A DNA stretch of 6,605 nucleotides, taken from assembly GCA_012520135.1 (NCBI GenBank), contig JAAYOX010000191.1, positions 1 to 6,605 on the forward strand. Reading direction: 5' to 3'. Of the stretch, positions 1 to 5,681 are shown piece after piece; within the stretch, counting starts at the first letter, position 1; each line of letters begins with the position of its first letter. The position numbers and the translations under genes were made by a program. The notes beneath the pieces are model-generated. The model searched no databases. It saw only the letters and a list, made by a program, of their open reading frames with translations, and was not told where the DNA came from. This DNA comes from Clostridia bacterium. Lineage in GTDB: Bacteria > Bacillota > DULZ01.

Positions 1-413
1 AATAGAAAACCCGGTTCTGCCGGATTATTTCTTTTAAAAGACAGTTCCAGTTCCAATCCCATGGTTTCGTCTCTAAGCACATAGGCAGCTACACTTTCCC
101 GGTCAAAACCGGTGTCCCTGTCCCGGTATTTAATCGGGCCCTTATCCTCACCTGGCCCCTCTGTGACCGGTGATGTCATTAATGCCAGGGCCAACTGTTC
201 CAACTCTGCCTGTACTTGCTGATCAGCCATTCCACCGGCAGGCACTTGGATGCGTGCTTCCAGGACTGCCTCTTTAGGCGTTGCGTTGGCTTTGGCAAAG
301 GCCAGTGACAATTGACTGCCGGAAGGTGTAGGTTCGGGACCGGTTCTCATAGTTAAGACATATAAAATTGCTGCTACCAGCAGGATGAGCAGCATGATGA
401 TGCTTCGCCGCAA
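1..413 (-). CDS. YwmB-like membrane-anchored protein, 3' end outside the window
   Basis: The first 137 residues are visible; the gene continues past base 1. The start is TTG at 413, chosen because a perfect AAGGAGG (421-427) lies 7 bases upstream; no ATG fits as well, though an internal ATG at codon 7 exists. The protein begins with a short basic stretch (RR at 2-3) and one hydrophobic segment (about residues 5-21), i.e. an uncleaved anchor or signal peptide, followed by a Pro/Gly-rich linker. A soluble domain follows, beginning LSLAFAKANATPKEAVLEA (35-53). A leading helix with an A-F-x-x-A/T-G/N-A pattern, then alternating strands, resembles the YwmB family (DUF1779, distantly TATA-box-binding-protein-like), whose function is unknown. 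Position supports this: in Bacillus ywmB lies downstream of atpC and before murAA and spoIID. The family call is from memory of pattern and context; similarity is moderate and the C-terminal half is unseen. Confidence 0.68.
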   Translation of the reverse strand, partial: MRRSIIMLLILLVAAILYVLTMRTGPEPTPSGSQLSLAFAKANATPKEAVLEARIQVPAGGMADQQVQAELEQLALALMTSPVTEGPGEDKGPIKYRDRDTGFDRESVAAYVLRDETMGLELELSFKRNNPAEPGFL

Positions 414-420
414 TAGTACC

Positions 421-427
421 CCTCCTT
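421..427 (-). promoter_or_regulatory. Ribosome binding site that decides the TTG start at 413
   Basis: The minus strand reads AAGGAGG here, a full match to the anti-Shine-Dalgarno sequence, with a 7-base spacer to TTG. Without it, the open reading frame would probably be missed or started at an internal ATG. Confidence 0.8.
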
Positions 428-457
428 CTCTAGGTATTTTTTCCAGAAAGAGAGGTG

Positions 458-486
458 TCTATACTACGGATACAGGGTGGCTCCAA
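458..486 (-). promoter_or_regulatory. Possible sigma-A-type promoter for the YwmB-like gene
   Basis: On the minus strand a TTGGAG box (481-486) is followed after exactly 17 bases by TATAGA (458-463). The -10 box matches consensus at 4 of 6 positions and the -35 box at 3 of 6. It lies just past the GC-rich hairpin at 537-569 and about 45 bases before the TTG start, where a separate promoter would be expected if that hairpin ends the upstream transcript. This is pattern matching only. Confidence 0.35.
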
Positions 487-536
487 GCCGGTAAGTCTCC
501 GGAATTTGGAGGGTACAGGAAAAGGAGGCAGTGAAT

Positions 537-569
537 CACACAAGCCGCAGGTGAACTGCGGCTTGTGTG
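537..569 (-). terminator. Perfect 14-bp hairpin, probable transcription terminator without a U-tract
   Basis: CACACAAGCCGCAG (537-550) is exactly complementary to CTGCGGCTTGTGTG (556-569), with a 5-base loop. The core GCCGCAG/CTGCGGC with an AAG/CTT edge is typical of clostridial intrinsic terminators, and the position after the atp/CcmC-like genes fits an operon end. However, the minus-strand 3' flank is ATTCACTGCCTCC rather than a run of T, and the plus-strand flank (TCCTTTGG) is no better. It could also be an RNA processing or stabilising structure. Confidence 0.55.
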
Positions 570-579
570 TCCTTTGGTT

Positions 580-614
580 AATTGCATTGCTTTTTTGCAA
601 AAGCAAGCTCAATT
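580..614 (-). repeat. A/T-rich hairpin with a GCAA loop
   Basis: On the minus strand TTGCTTTT (599-606) pairs with AAAAGCAA (587-594) around a GCAA tetraloop (595-598), a GNRA-type loop. A second helix outside it pairs AATTG (610-614) with CAATT (580-584) across a small internal loop. It lies 10 bases before the GC-rich hairpin in the direction of transcription, so the two form a tandem pair. Its role is unknown; in an A/T-rich spacer part of the pairing could be chance. Confidence 0.4.
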
Positions 615-665
615 GTAGTTCGACTAATTTACCCTTATTTCCTGCCCGTTTGCTTGGTAATTTGA

Positions 666-694
666 GACATAGGTAACATCAAACAGGATGTCAA
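666..694 (-). promoter_or_regulatory. Weak promoter-like pair after the CcmC-like gene
   Basis: A perfect TTGACA (689-694) is followed after 17 bases by TATGTC (666-671), which matches the -10 consensus at only 3 of 6 positions. If active, it would start an RNA near base 659 that begins with the two hairpins, either as a leader for the YwmB-like gene or as a short noncoding RNA. The poor -10 box keeps confidence low. Confidence 0.2.
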
Positions 695-715
695 GGATAA
701 AGATACCATGATTCC

Positions 716-1315
716 TTAAGTTTTTTCCCGTTTTTCCCGGCGACTCATGTCTACCAACCATACCAGGCTCAGAGCAAGGGCCACCAGCAAAATACCTAAG
801 CTGAATCCCTTGATGGCAATAGAATCGGAACTGCCAACGGGATTAGAGGGATGCATCAAGCGGCCGATCCGGCCTAAGGTGATTAATCGCACTACCCCCG
901 GCAGGCTCAAGAGCAGTGAGCCTACCTTTGTATAGGCAAAACTGTCTTCAATCAAATAGATTGCCAAGGTCAGACCTAACAGAAACACCGTCAGGATCAC
1001 ACGGGGCTCCTGCCAGGCAAAAAGCACCCCCCACGTCAAGCCGGTCACTACCGGCACCATCGCCATATTGACCAATTGAAAGCCCAGGGACACCTTTAGA
1101 GAGGCCCTTGCTGTAGCATACCAATTCTTGTTGGCTAAAGAGGCGGCGGCAATCACCCCGGTTATGATTAATAAAAGGGAGATAACCCAACTCATGGCCC
1201 CATGGAGATAAACCAGCTTGATGACTGAGCCTAACGTCTTTTCTGAGGGGGCCATTAAGGTTAACATAATCAGGGTAATGGATAATCCGGTTTTCCAAAT
1301 ATTCAGCTTTGCCAT
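716..1315 (-). CDS. Divergent CcmC/CcsA-like six-helix membrane protein (putative heme handling)
   Basis: The product has 199 residues with about six hydrophobic segments: roughly 9-22, 31-60, 74-94, 104-122, 131-148 and 166-188, then a basic tail (RREKREKT). The start at 1315 has AAGGGGT 7 bases upstream. The layout follows CcmC, the inner-membrane protein that holds heme for cytochrome c maturation. LVYLHGAMS (34-42) resembles the CcmC first-histidine segment (IIYLHVPAA in E. coli), VTGLTWG (90-96) resembles VTGSAWG, and RLMHPSNP (152-159) resembles the second-histidine segment (NTLHQ). H38 and H155 therefore occupy the places of the two axial heme ligands. The tryptophan-rich WWxWD motif between them is not conserved: only VLFAWQEPR (97-105) is seen. 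The protein is shorter than CcmC (about 245 residues). It lies 57 bases after atpC, probably in the same transcript. The homology is my own reading by eye; heme binding is inferred, and a changed function is possible. Confidence 0.6.
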   Translation of the reverse strand: MAKLNIWKTGLSITLIMLTLMAPSEKTLGSVIKLVYLHGAMSWVISLLLIITGVIAAASLANKNWYATARASLKVSLGFQLVNMAMVPVVTGLTWGVLFAWQEPRVILTVFLLGLTLAIYLIEDSFAYTKVGSLLLSLPGVVRLITLGRIGRLMHPSNPVGSSDSIAIKGFSLGILLVALALSLVWLVDMSRREKREKT

Positions 1316-1322
1316 TTAATAC

Positions 1323-1329
1323 ACCCCTT
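1323..1329 (-). promoter_or_regulatory. Ribosome binding site of the CcmC-like gene
   Basis: The minus strand reads AAGGGGT with a 7-base spacer to the ATG at 1315. It lies just after the REP-like hairpin at 1339-1374, so folding of that hairpin leaves the site exposed. Confidence 0.65.
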
Positions 1330-1338
1330 GGACAAGAG

Positions 1339-1374
1339 AAAAGACAGGAGAACCGTCCCCCTGTCCTGTCTTTT
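1339..1374. repeat. REP-like palindrome overlapping the atpC stop codon
   Basis: AAAAGACAGGA (1339-1349) is perfectly complementary to TCCTGTCTTTT (1364-1374), with a 14-base loop containing GAACCGTCCCC. A shorter alternative stem is nested inside: GACAGG (1343-1348) with CCTGTC (1360-1365), possible because the right side carries CCTGTC twice. The core GACAGGAGAACCGTCC-CCTGTC matches, from memory, a short palindrome found in many intergenic copies in clostridial genomes. Two bases of the atpC stop codon (1373-1375) belong to the stem. Read on the minus strand, the right arm ends in TTTTCTCTT, so it could also act as a weak terminator or attenuator between atpC and the CcmC-like gene, or as a barrier to 3' exonucleases. 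Confidence 0.7.
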
Positions 1375-1774
1375 ACCTGCCTGCGGCTTTGAGCCTGGCC
1401 ATGGCCCGGCGCAGGGCTGCTTCAGCCCGGACAACATCCAGTTCCGGTGGCCTTTTTGCCAGGCGTTCTTCTGCCCGCTCCTTGGAGCGAAGGGCTCTCT
1501 CCACATCGATTTCTTCAGCTAATTCCGCCGTATCCGTCAATAAGACGGCCTTATCATTGGCCACTTCCATAAAGCCGCCGGAAGTAGCGGCGGTATATTC
1601 CTTGCCGTCTATCTTGTAACTGAGGACCCCAATGGCCAACTGGGCCACAATAGGGGCGTGTCCCGGCAGTATTCCCATATAACCTTGGGCTGCCGGAACC
1701 ACCAGGGAATCTACTTCTTCCCTGATGACTACTCGTTCCGGGGTCACCACTTCCATCGTTATTTTCTTAGACAT
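1373..1774 (-). CDS. atpC: ATP synthase F1 subunit epsilon
   Basis: The 133-residue product is the usual size for epsilon, the small central-stalk subunit that binds gamma and the c-ring and can inhibit ATP hydrolysis. The N-terminal beta-sandwich (about 1-86) shows the typical MEVVTPERVV start (7-16) and the GYMGILPGHAP signature (31-41). The C-terminal domain (about 87-133) is a two-helix hairpin rich in Ala, Arg and Glu. It contains IDVERA (89-94) and LDVVRA (112-117), both of the I(L)DxxRA form; in Bacillus PS3 epsilon a motif of this form is part of an ATP-binding site that holds the inhibitory arm folded. ATP sensing here is inferred. The start at 1774 lies 15 bases after the atpD stop, with AAAGGGCGGG filling most of the gap as ribosome site. 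Its stop codon overlaps the palindrome at 1339-1374. Confidence 0.97.
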   Translation of the reverse strand: MSKKITMEVVTPERVVIREEVDSLVVPAAQGYMGILPGHAPIVAQLAIGVLSYKIDGKEYTAATSGGFMEVANDKAVLLTDTAELAEEIDVERALRSKERAEERLAKRPPELDVVRAEAALRRAMARLKAAGR

Positions 1775-1789
1775 GGTTATCCCGCCCTT

Positions 1790-3199
1790 TTAAGCCAATT
1801 CTTTGGCCTGGGCCACTGCTTCTTCAATGGTACCTACCATTAGAAATGCCTGTTCAGGCAAATCGTCATGTTTACCTTCCAGGATCTCTTTGAAGCCCCG
1901 GATGGTTTCACTGAGAGGTACATATTTACCCGGCATATTGGTAAAGGCTTCTGCCACGAAGAAGGGCTGTGACAGGAAACGCTGGATCTTTCTGGCCCTG
2001 GCCACAATCACTTTGTCTTCTTCCGACAGTTCGTCCATACCCAGAATAGCGATGATATCCTGGAGTTCCTTGTAACGCTGGAGAACTGCCTGAACACCCC
2101 TGGCGACTTCGTAGTGTTCTTGACCGACTACCCGGGGGTCCAGAATCCGGGAGGTGGAGTCCAAGGGGTCCACTGCCGGATAAATCCCCAGTTCCGCAAT
2201 CTGCCTGGACAGAACCGTAGTGGCATCCAAGTGGGCGAAAGCAGTCGCAGGAGCCGGGTCCGTCAAGTCGTCCGCCGGCACGTAAATGGCCTGGACGGAA
2301 GTGATGGAGCCTTTCTTAGTGGAGGTAATTCTCTCCTGGAGTGCTCCCATTTCCGTAGCCAAGGTAGGCTGGTAACCCACCGCCGAAGGCATCCTGCCCA
2401 AAAGTGCAGACACCTCGGAACCTGCCTGGGTAAAACGGAAAATGTTGTCGATAAAGAGCAGCACGTCCTGCCCTTCCTGATCCCGGAAATACTCTGCCAT
2501 GGTTAATCCCGTAAGGCCGATTCTCAACCGGGCTCCGGGAGGTTCGTTCATCTGACCGAAACAAAGGGCAGTCTTGTCAATAACTCCGGACTCATTCATT
2601 TCCAGCCAAAGGTCGTTACCTTCCCTGGTTCTCTCACCGACACCGGCGAAAACGGAGAAACCCCCGTGTTCGTACGCAATGTTACGAATGAGCTCCATGA
2701 TCAAAACTGTCTTACCGACACCGGCACCGCCAAAGAGACCGACTTTACCACCCTTGGCATAGGGTGCCAGCAAGTCAACCACTTTAATTCCTGTTTCCAG
2801 GATTTCAGTGGAGGGTGTCTGGTCCACGAAAGCAGGGGCCGGACGGTGAATAGGCCATTTTTCGGTGGCTTCCACAGGACCTTTACCGTCGATAGGCTCC
2901 CCTACCACGTTAAACATCCGCCCTAAAGTCACAGGGCCGACCGGTACCGCAATGGGTTCGCCGGTGTCAACGGCGATCATCCCCCGCTTCAATCCATCGG
3001 TGGAGGAAAGAGCAACGCAGCGGACCGTATCGTTGCCCAAGTGCTGCATGGCTTCCATGGTAATATGCAAGTCCTTGGGAGCATCTTGGGTTTGATCCTC
3101 ACTTCTGATGACAACTGCATTATAGATATCGGGCAACTGGTCGGGAAACCTTACGTCTACCACCGGCCCGATGACTTGCACGATCTTGCCTTGATTCAT
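1790..3199 (-). CDS. atpD: ATP synthase F1 subunit beta (catalytic)
   Basis: This is the catalytic subunit of F1, three per complex, which makes ATP from ADP and phosphate as gamma rotates. With ATG at 3199 the protein has 469 residues, normal for the family. Visible in order: N-terminal barrel with IVQVIGPVVDVRFP (6-19); Walker A GGAGVGKT (157-164); GERTREGND (188-196) with the catalytic glutamate E189; Walker B LLFIDN (247-252) with D251; the alpha/beta signature PAVDPLDSTS (341-350); and the DELSEED lever that pushes gamma (389-395). An in-frame TTG at 3208 would add three residues but directly abuts the AAAGGAG ribosome site and cannot be the start, whereas the ATG has a 9-base spacer. 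The gene follows atpG by 22 bases and precedes atpC by 15. No key residue is missing. Confidence 0.98.
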   Translation of the reverse strand: MNQGKIVQVIGPVVDVRFPDQLPDIYNAVVIRSEDQTQDAPKDLHITMEAMQHLGNDTVRCVALSSTDGLKRGMIAVDTGEPIAVPVGPVTLGRMFNVVGEPIDGKGPVEATEKWPIHRPAPAFVDQTPSTEILETGIKVVDLLAPYAKGGKVGLFGGAGVGKTVLIMELIRNIAYEHGGFSVFAGVGERTREGNDLWLEMNESGVIDKTALCFGQMNEPPGARLRIGLTGLTMAEYFRDQEGQDVLLFIDNIFRFTQAGSEVSALLGRMPSAVGYQPTLATEMGALQERITSTKKGSITSVQAIYVPADDLTDPAPATAFAHLDATTVLSRQIAELGIYPAVDPLDSTSRILDPRVVGQEHYEVARGVQAVLQRYKELQDIIAILGMDELSEEDKVIVARARKIQRFLSQPFFVAEAFTNMPGKYVPLSETIRGFKEILEGKHDDLPEQAFLMVGTIEEAVAQAKELA

Positions 3200-3208
3200 G
3201 TGTCTCAA

Positions 3209-3215
3209 CTCCTTT
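3209..3215 (-). promoter_or_regulatory. Ribosome binding site that fixes the atpD start
   Basis: The minus strand reads AAAGGAG between the atpG stop (3222-3224) and atpD. The spacer to ATG at 3199 is 9 bases, while the spacer to the alternative TTG at 3208 would be zero. This favours the product beginning MNQGKIVQVIG. Confidence 0.85.
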
Positions 3216-3221
3216 CCTTAC

Positions 3222-4082
3222 CTAGTTAAGGGCGGCTGCGCCACCCACAATTTCGGAAATTTCATTGGTAATCGCTGCTTGCCGTGCCCTGTTGAAGGAT
3301 AGAGTCAGTTTGTCGATCATTTCGGCAGCGTTGTCGCTGGCGGATTCCATGGCTGTCATCCTGGCCCCGTGCTCACTGGTCTTGGCTTCCAGCAAAGCCC
3401 GGTACATTTGGACCTCCAAATAACGAGGCACCAGTGTGTCCAGTACTCCTTCCTTCATGGGTTCGTACAGGTACTCTATCTCTTCCGCCTTTTCCTCTTC
3501 TTTTGGCGCGGCGGTTACCGGCAGCAGCTGCTGAACTACCGGCTTATGTCGGATGGCCGAGTAGAAGCGGGTGTAAACCAGGTAAATTTTATCTACCTCA
3601 CCTTGTTCAAACAAGGCAGCCAATTCCCTGGCCAGTTCCCTGGCCTGGATGTAATGGGGATCGTCCCCGATATCCAGGTACTCCCGCAATATATTGCCTC
3701 CCCGCCGGCGGAAATAGTCCCTGCCTTTTCTCCCGACGGGAATAATCACCGCATCTTCCTGGGGATTCTCCTTAATGGTGGCCTCCGTCAACCTGGCTAC
3801 GTTGGTATTGTAGCCCCCGGCAAAGCCTCTTTCCCCCGTCAGTACTACGTAAGCAACCCGGTTTCCTTCTTTGGTGGCCAGCAGTGGATGCTCATATTGT
3901 CCCACATCAGCCAGGAGCCGTCCCAGTACTTCCGCCAGCTTATCGGAATAAGGCCGGGCCGCGATCACTTTGGCTTGAGTTTTCCTCAGTTTTGCCGCTG
4001 ATACGGTTTTCATGGCCTTAGTGATATGCTGGGTACTTTGAATACTGCGGATGCGCCGTTTGATGTCCCGCATTCCTGCCAT
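3222..4082 (-). CDS. atpG: ATP synthase F1 subunit gamma (central shaft)
   Basis: Gamma is the rotating shaft that links the c-ring to the catalytic head. The product has 286 residues, the normal size. The N-terminal helix starts MRDIKRRIRSIQSTQHITKA (4-23), with the QHITKAMK segment typical of the family. LTGERGFAGGYN (81-92) stands where most relatives have a SDRGLCGGYN-like stretch, so the usual cysteine is replaced here. The C-terminal helix ends ITNEISEIVGGAAALN (271-286), the gamma signature. A Glu/Lys-rich linker (about 194-201) sits in the usual variable region. The start at 4082 follows the atpA stop by 35 bases, with AAGGTGG about 12 bases upstream; a second ATG three codons in is a possible alternative start with a longer spacer. 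There is no sign of a redox-regulated cysteine insert of the chloroplast type. Confidence 0.97.
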   Translation of the reverse strand: MAGMRDIKRRIRSIQSTQHITKAMKTVSAAKLRKTQAKVIAARPYSDKLAEVLGRLLADVGQYEHPLLATKEGNRVAYVVLTGERGFAGGYNTNVARLTEATIKENPQEDAVIIPVGRKGRDYFRRRGGNILREYLDIGDDPHYIQARELARELAALFEQGEVDKIYLVYTRFYSAIRHKPVVQQLLPVTAAPKEEEKAEEIEYLYEPMKEGVLDTLVPRYLEVQMYRALLEAKTSEHGARMTAMESASDNAAEMIDKLTLSFNRARQAAITNEISEIVGGAAALN

Positions 4083-4117
4083 ATGACTTCTTCACCACCT
4101 TAGTCAATGGTTTAATT

Positions 4118-5626
4118 TTATGCGGTAAAAGTCTTTTTGAAATCTTCAATGGCGCCTTTCAGAGCTGCCATGTTTTCATCAGAGATTTTGCCGCTGTCCC
4201 GGATATCCTTTAAGATTTCCGGTCTTGAATTTCTGAGGTAGGGCAGGAATTCCTTCTCAAAAGCACCTACCCGGTTGACTTCAATGTCATCCAAATAGCC
4301 GTTGGCAGCGGCAAAAATGATTGCCACTTGCTCTTCTACCGGCATGGGCTGGTATTGATCCTGTTTTAAGATTTCCGTTAACCGCTCACCGCGGGCCAGT
4401 CTGGCCTGGGTTGCCTTATCCAGATCCGAACCGAACTGGGAAAAGGCAGCCAGTTCCCGGTACTGGGCCAAGTCAAGACGCAAGCGTCCTGCCACCTGTT
4501 TCATGGCTTTAATCTGAGCGGCGCCACCGACCCGGGAAACAGAAATACCCGGGTTAATGGCCGGGCGTATCCCTGAGTGGAACAAATCTGTCTCCAGGAA
4601 AATCTGCCCGTCGGTAATGGAAATCACGTTAGTGGGAATATAGGCGGACACGTCCCCGGCCTGGGTTTCGATAATCGGCAGTGCCGTCAAAGAACCGCCG
4701 CCCATTTCGTCGCTGAGTTTTGCCGCCCGCTCCAACAGTCTGGAGTGGAGATAGAAAACGTCTCCGGGGTATGCTTCCCGTCCGGGAGGACGTCTCAAAA
4801 GCAGGGATAACTCCCGGTAAGCGGCTGCCTGCTTGGACAAGTCATCGTAGACAACCAAAACGTCTTTGCCGTTGAACATGAATTCCTCACCCATGGCGCA
4901 ACCTGAATAAGGAGCAATGTAGAGCATGGGTGCCGGTTCACTGGCAGTAGCGGCCACCACGATGGTGTATTCCATAGCGCCGGCTTTTTCCAGGCTGTCC
5001 ACCACAGAAGCTACCGTAGAAGCTTTCTGCCCGATGGCCACGTAAATACAAATTACGTCCTGGCCTTTCTGGTTAATGATGGTGTCAACTGCAACCGCCG
5101 TCTTCCCTGTCTGGCGGTCTCCGATAATCAATTCCCGCTGTCCCCGGCCGATGGGAACCAGGGCGTCAATCGCTTTAAGACCGGTCTGCAAGGGCTGGTG
5201 GACCGGTTGCCGGTAAACAACCCCCGTGGCCACCCGCTCCACCGGACGGAATTTGTCGGTTTGGATGGGACCTTTCCCGTCGATGGGCTGCCCCATGGCG
5301 TTAACTACCCGGCCAATTAAGGCTTCCCCTACGGGCACTTCCACGATCCGGCCTGTTCTTTTAACTTCATCACCCTCACGAATATGGGTGTATGTCCCGA
5401 GAATAACACAGCCGATGTTGTCTTCTTCCAGGTTCAGGGCCATACCATAGGTATCCCGGGGAAAGATCAGCAACTCGCCGGCCATGACACCTTCAAGGCC
5501 GTAGACCCGAGCGATACCGTCCCCTACCTGGATGACAGTGCCTACATCAGCCACTTCTACCTCGGACCGGAAATTAGCAATTTGGCTTTTGAGAATAGAG
5601 CTAATCTCATCCGGTCGTAGACTCAT
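4118..5626 (-). CDS. atpA: ATP synthase F1 subunit alpha
   Basis: Alpha alternates with beta in the F1 head, binds nucleotide without catalysis and supplies the arginine finger. The product has 502 residues, as usual. Visible in order: a helical N-terminus that meets subunit delta (about 1-25); the barrel domain with VGDGIARVYGL (34-44); Walker A GDRQTGKT (169-176); the DDLSKQAAAYRE segment (261-272); and the alpha/beta signature PAINPGISVS (355-364), followed at once by R365, the arginine finger in SRVGG. The C-terminal helical domain is complete. In the nucleotide site, Q172 in Walker A is the residue typical of alpha as opposed to beta. The start at 5626 has GAGGTGAAG about 6-8 bases upstream. 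It follows atpH by 55 bases, the longest gap between atp genes here; I see no hairpin or promoter in that gap. Confidence 0.98.
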   Translation of the reverse strand: MSLRPDEISSILKSQIANFRSEVEVADVGTVIQVGDGIARVYGLEGVMAGELLIFPRDTYGMALNLEEDNIGCVILGTYTHIREGDEVKRTGRIVEVPVGEALIGRVVNAMGQPIDGKGPIQTDKFRPVERVATGVVYRQPVHQPLQTGLKAIDALVPIGRGQRELIIGDRQTGKTAVAVDTIINQKGQDVICIYVAIGQKASTVASVVDSLEKAGAMEYTIVVAATASEPAPMLYIAPYSGCAMGEEFMFNGKDVLVVYDDLSKQAAAYRELSLLLRRPPGREAYPGDVFYLHSRLLERAAKLSDEMGGGSLTALPIIETQAGDVSAYIPTNVISITDGQIFLETDLFHSGIRPAINPGISVSRVGGAAQIKAMKQVAGRLRLDLAQYRELAAFSQFGSDLDKATQARLARGERLTEILKQDQYQPMPVEEQVAIIFAAANGYLDDIEVNRVGAFEKEFLPYLRNSRPEILKDIRDSGKISDENMAALKGAIEDFKKTFTA

Positions 5627-5681
5627 CTTTCTTCACCTCGCCATACAAACTTCGATACAAGCCAATAAGGTAAAAAGGCAC

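Larger units (their letters stand above)
414..715. other. 302-bp intergenic region between the CcmC-like and YwmB-like genes
   Basis: I see no convincing gene here on either strand. The two short open frames that cross it lack ribosome sites and run straight through the hairpins. In the minus direction the region holds a weak promoter-like pair (666-694), an A/T-rich hairpin (580-614), a perfect GC-rich hairpin (537-569), a second promoter-like pair (458-486) and the ribosome site of the YwmB-like gene (421-427). The layout fits an operon end followed by a new transcription start, or a structured leader. Confidence 0.6.

Noticed and set aside
430..676. Two short open frames (60 codons minus, 73 codons plus) in the intergenic region
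   Set aside because: Both cross the perfect hairpin at 537-569 and lack a ribosome site. The apparent peptide content is produced by the palindromes.
948..1298. 116-codon minus-strand frame overlapping the CcmC-like gene in another frame
   Set aside because: It covers the same DNA as the 199-residue membrane protein, which has a good ribosome site and coherent membrane segments; the alternative frame has neither.
1303..1522. Short open frames on both strands over the palindrome after atpC
   Set aside because: They read through the REP-like repeat, giving mirror-like RRTVPLS/RGTVLLS stretches, and lack ribosome sites; repeats of this kind often create false small proteins.
2114..2506. 130-codon open frame on the plus strand opposite atpD
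   Set aside because: It is antisense to the highly conserved catalytic core of atpD, with no ribosome site and no recognisable domain.
3369..4001. 210-codon open frame on the plus strand opposite atpG
   Set aside because: It lies wholly antisense to a clear atpG, has no ribosome site and a composition (many Gln, Phe, Pro, Arg) typical of a shadow frame.
5627..5681. 55-bp gap between atpH and atpA as a possible promoter or regulatory element
   Set aside because: No -35/-10 pair or stable hairpin is visible; it holds only the atpA ribosome site.
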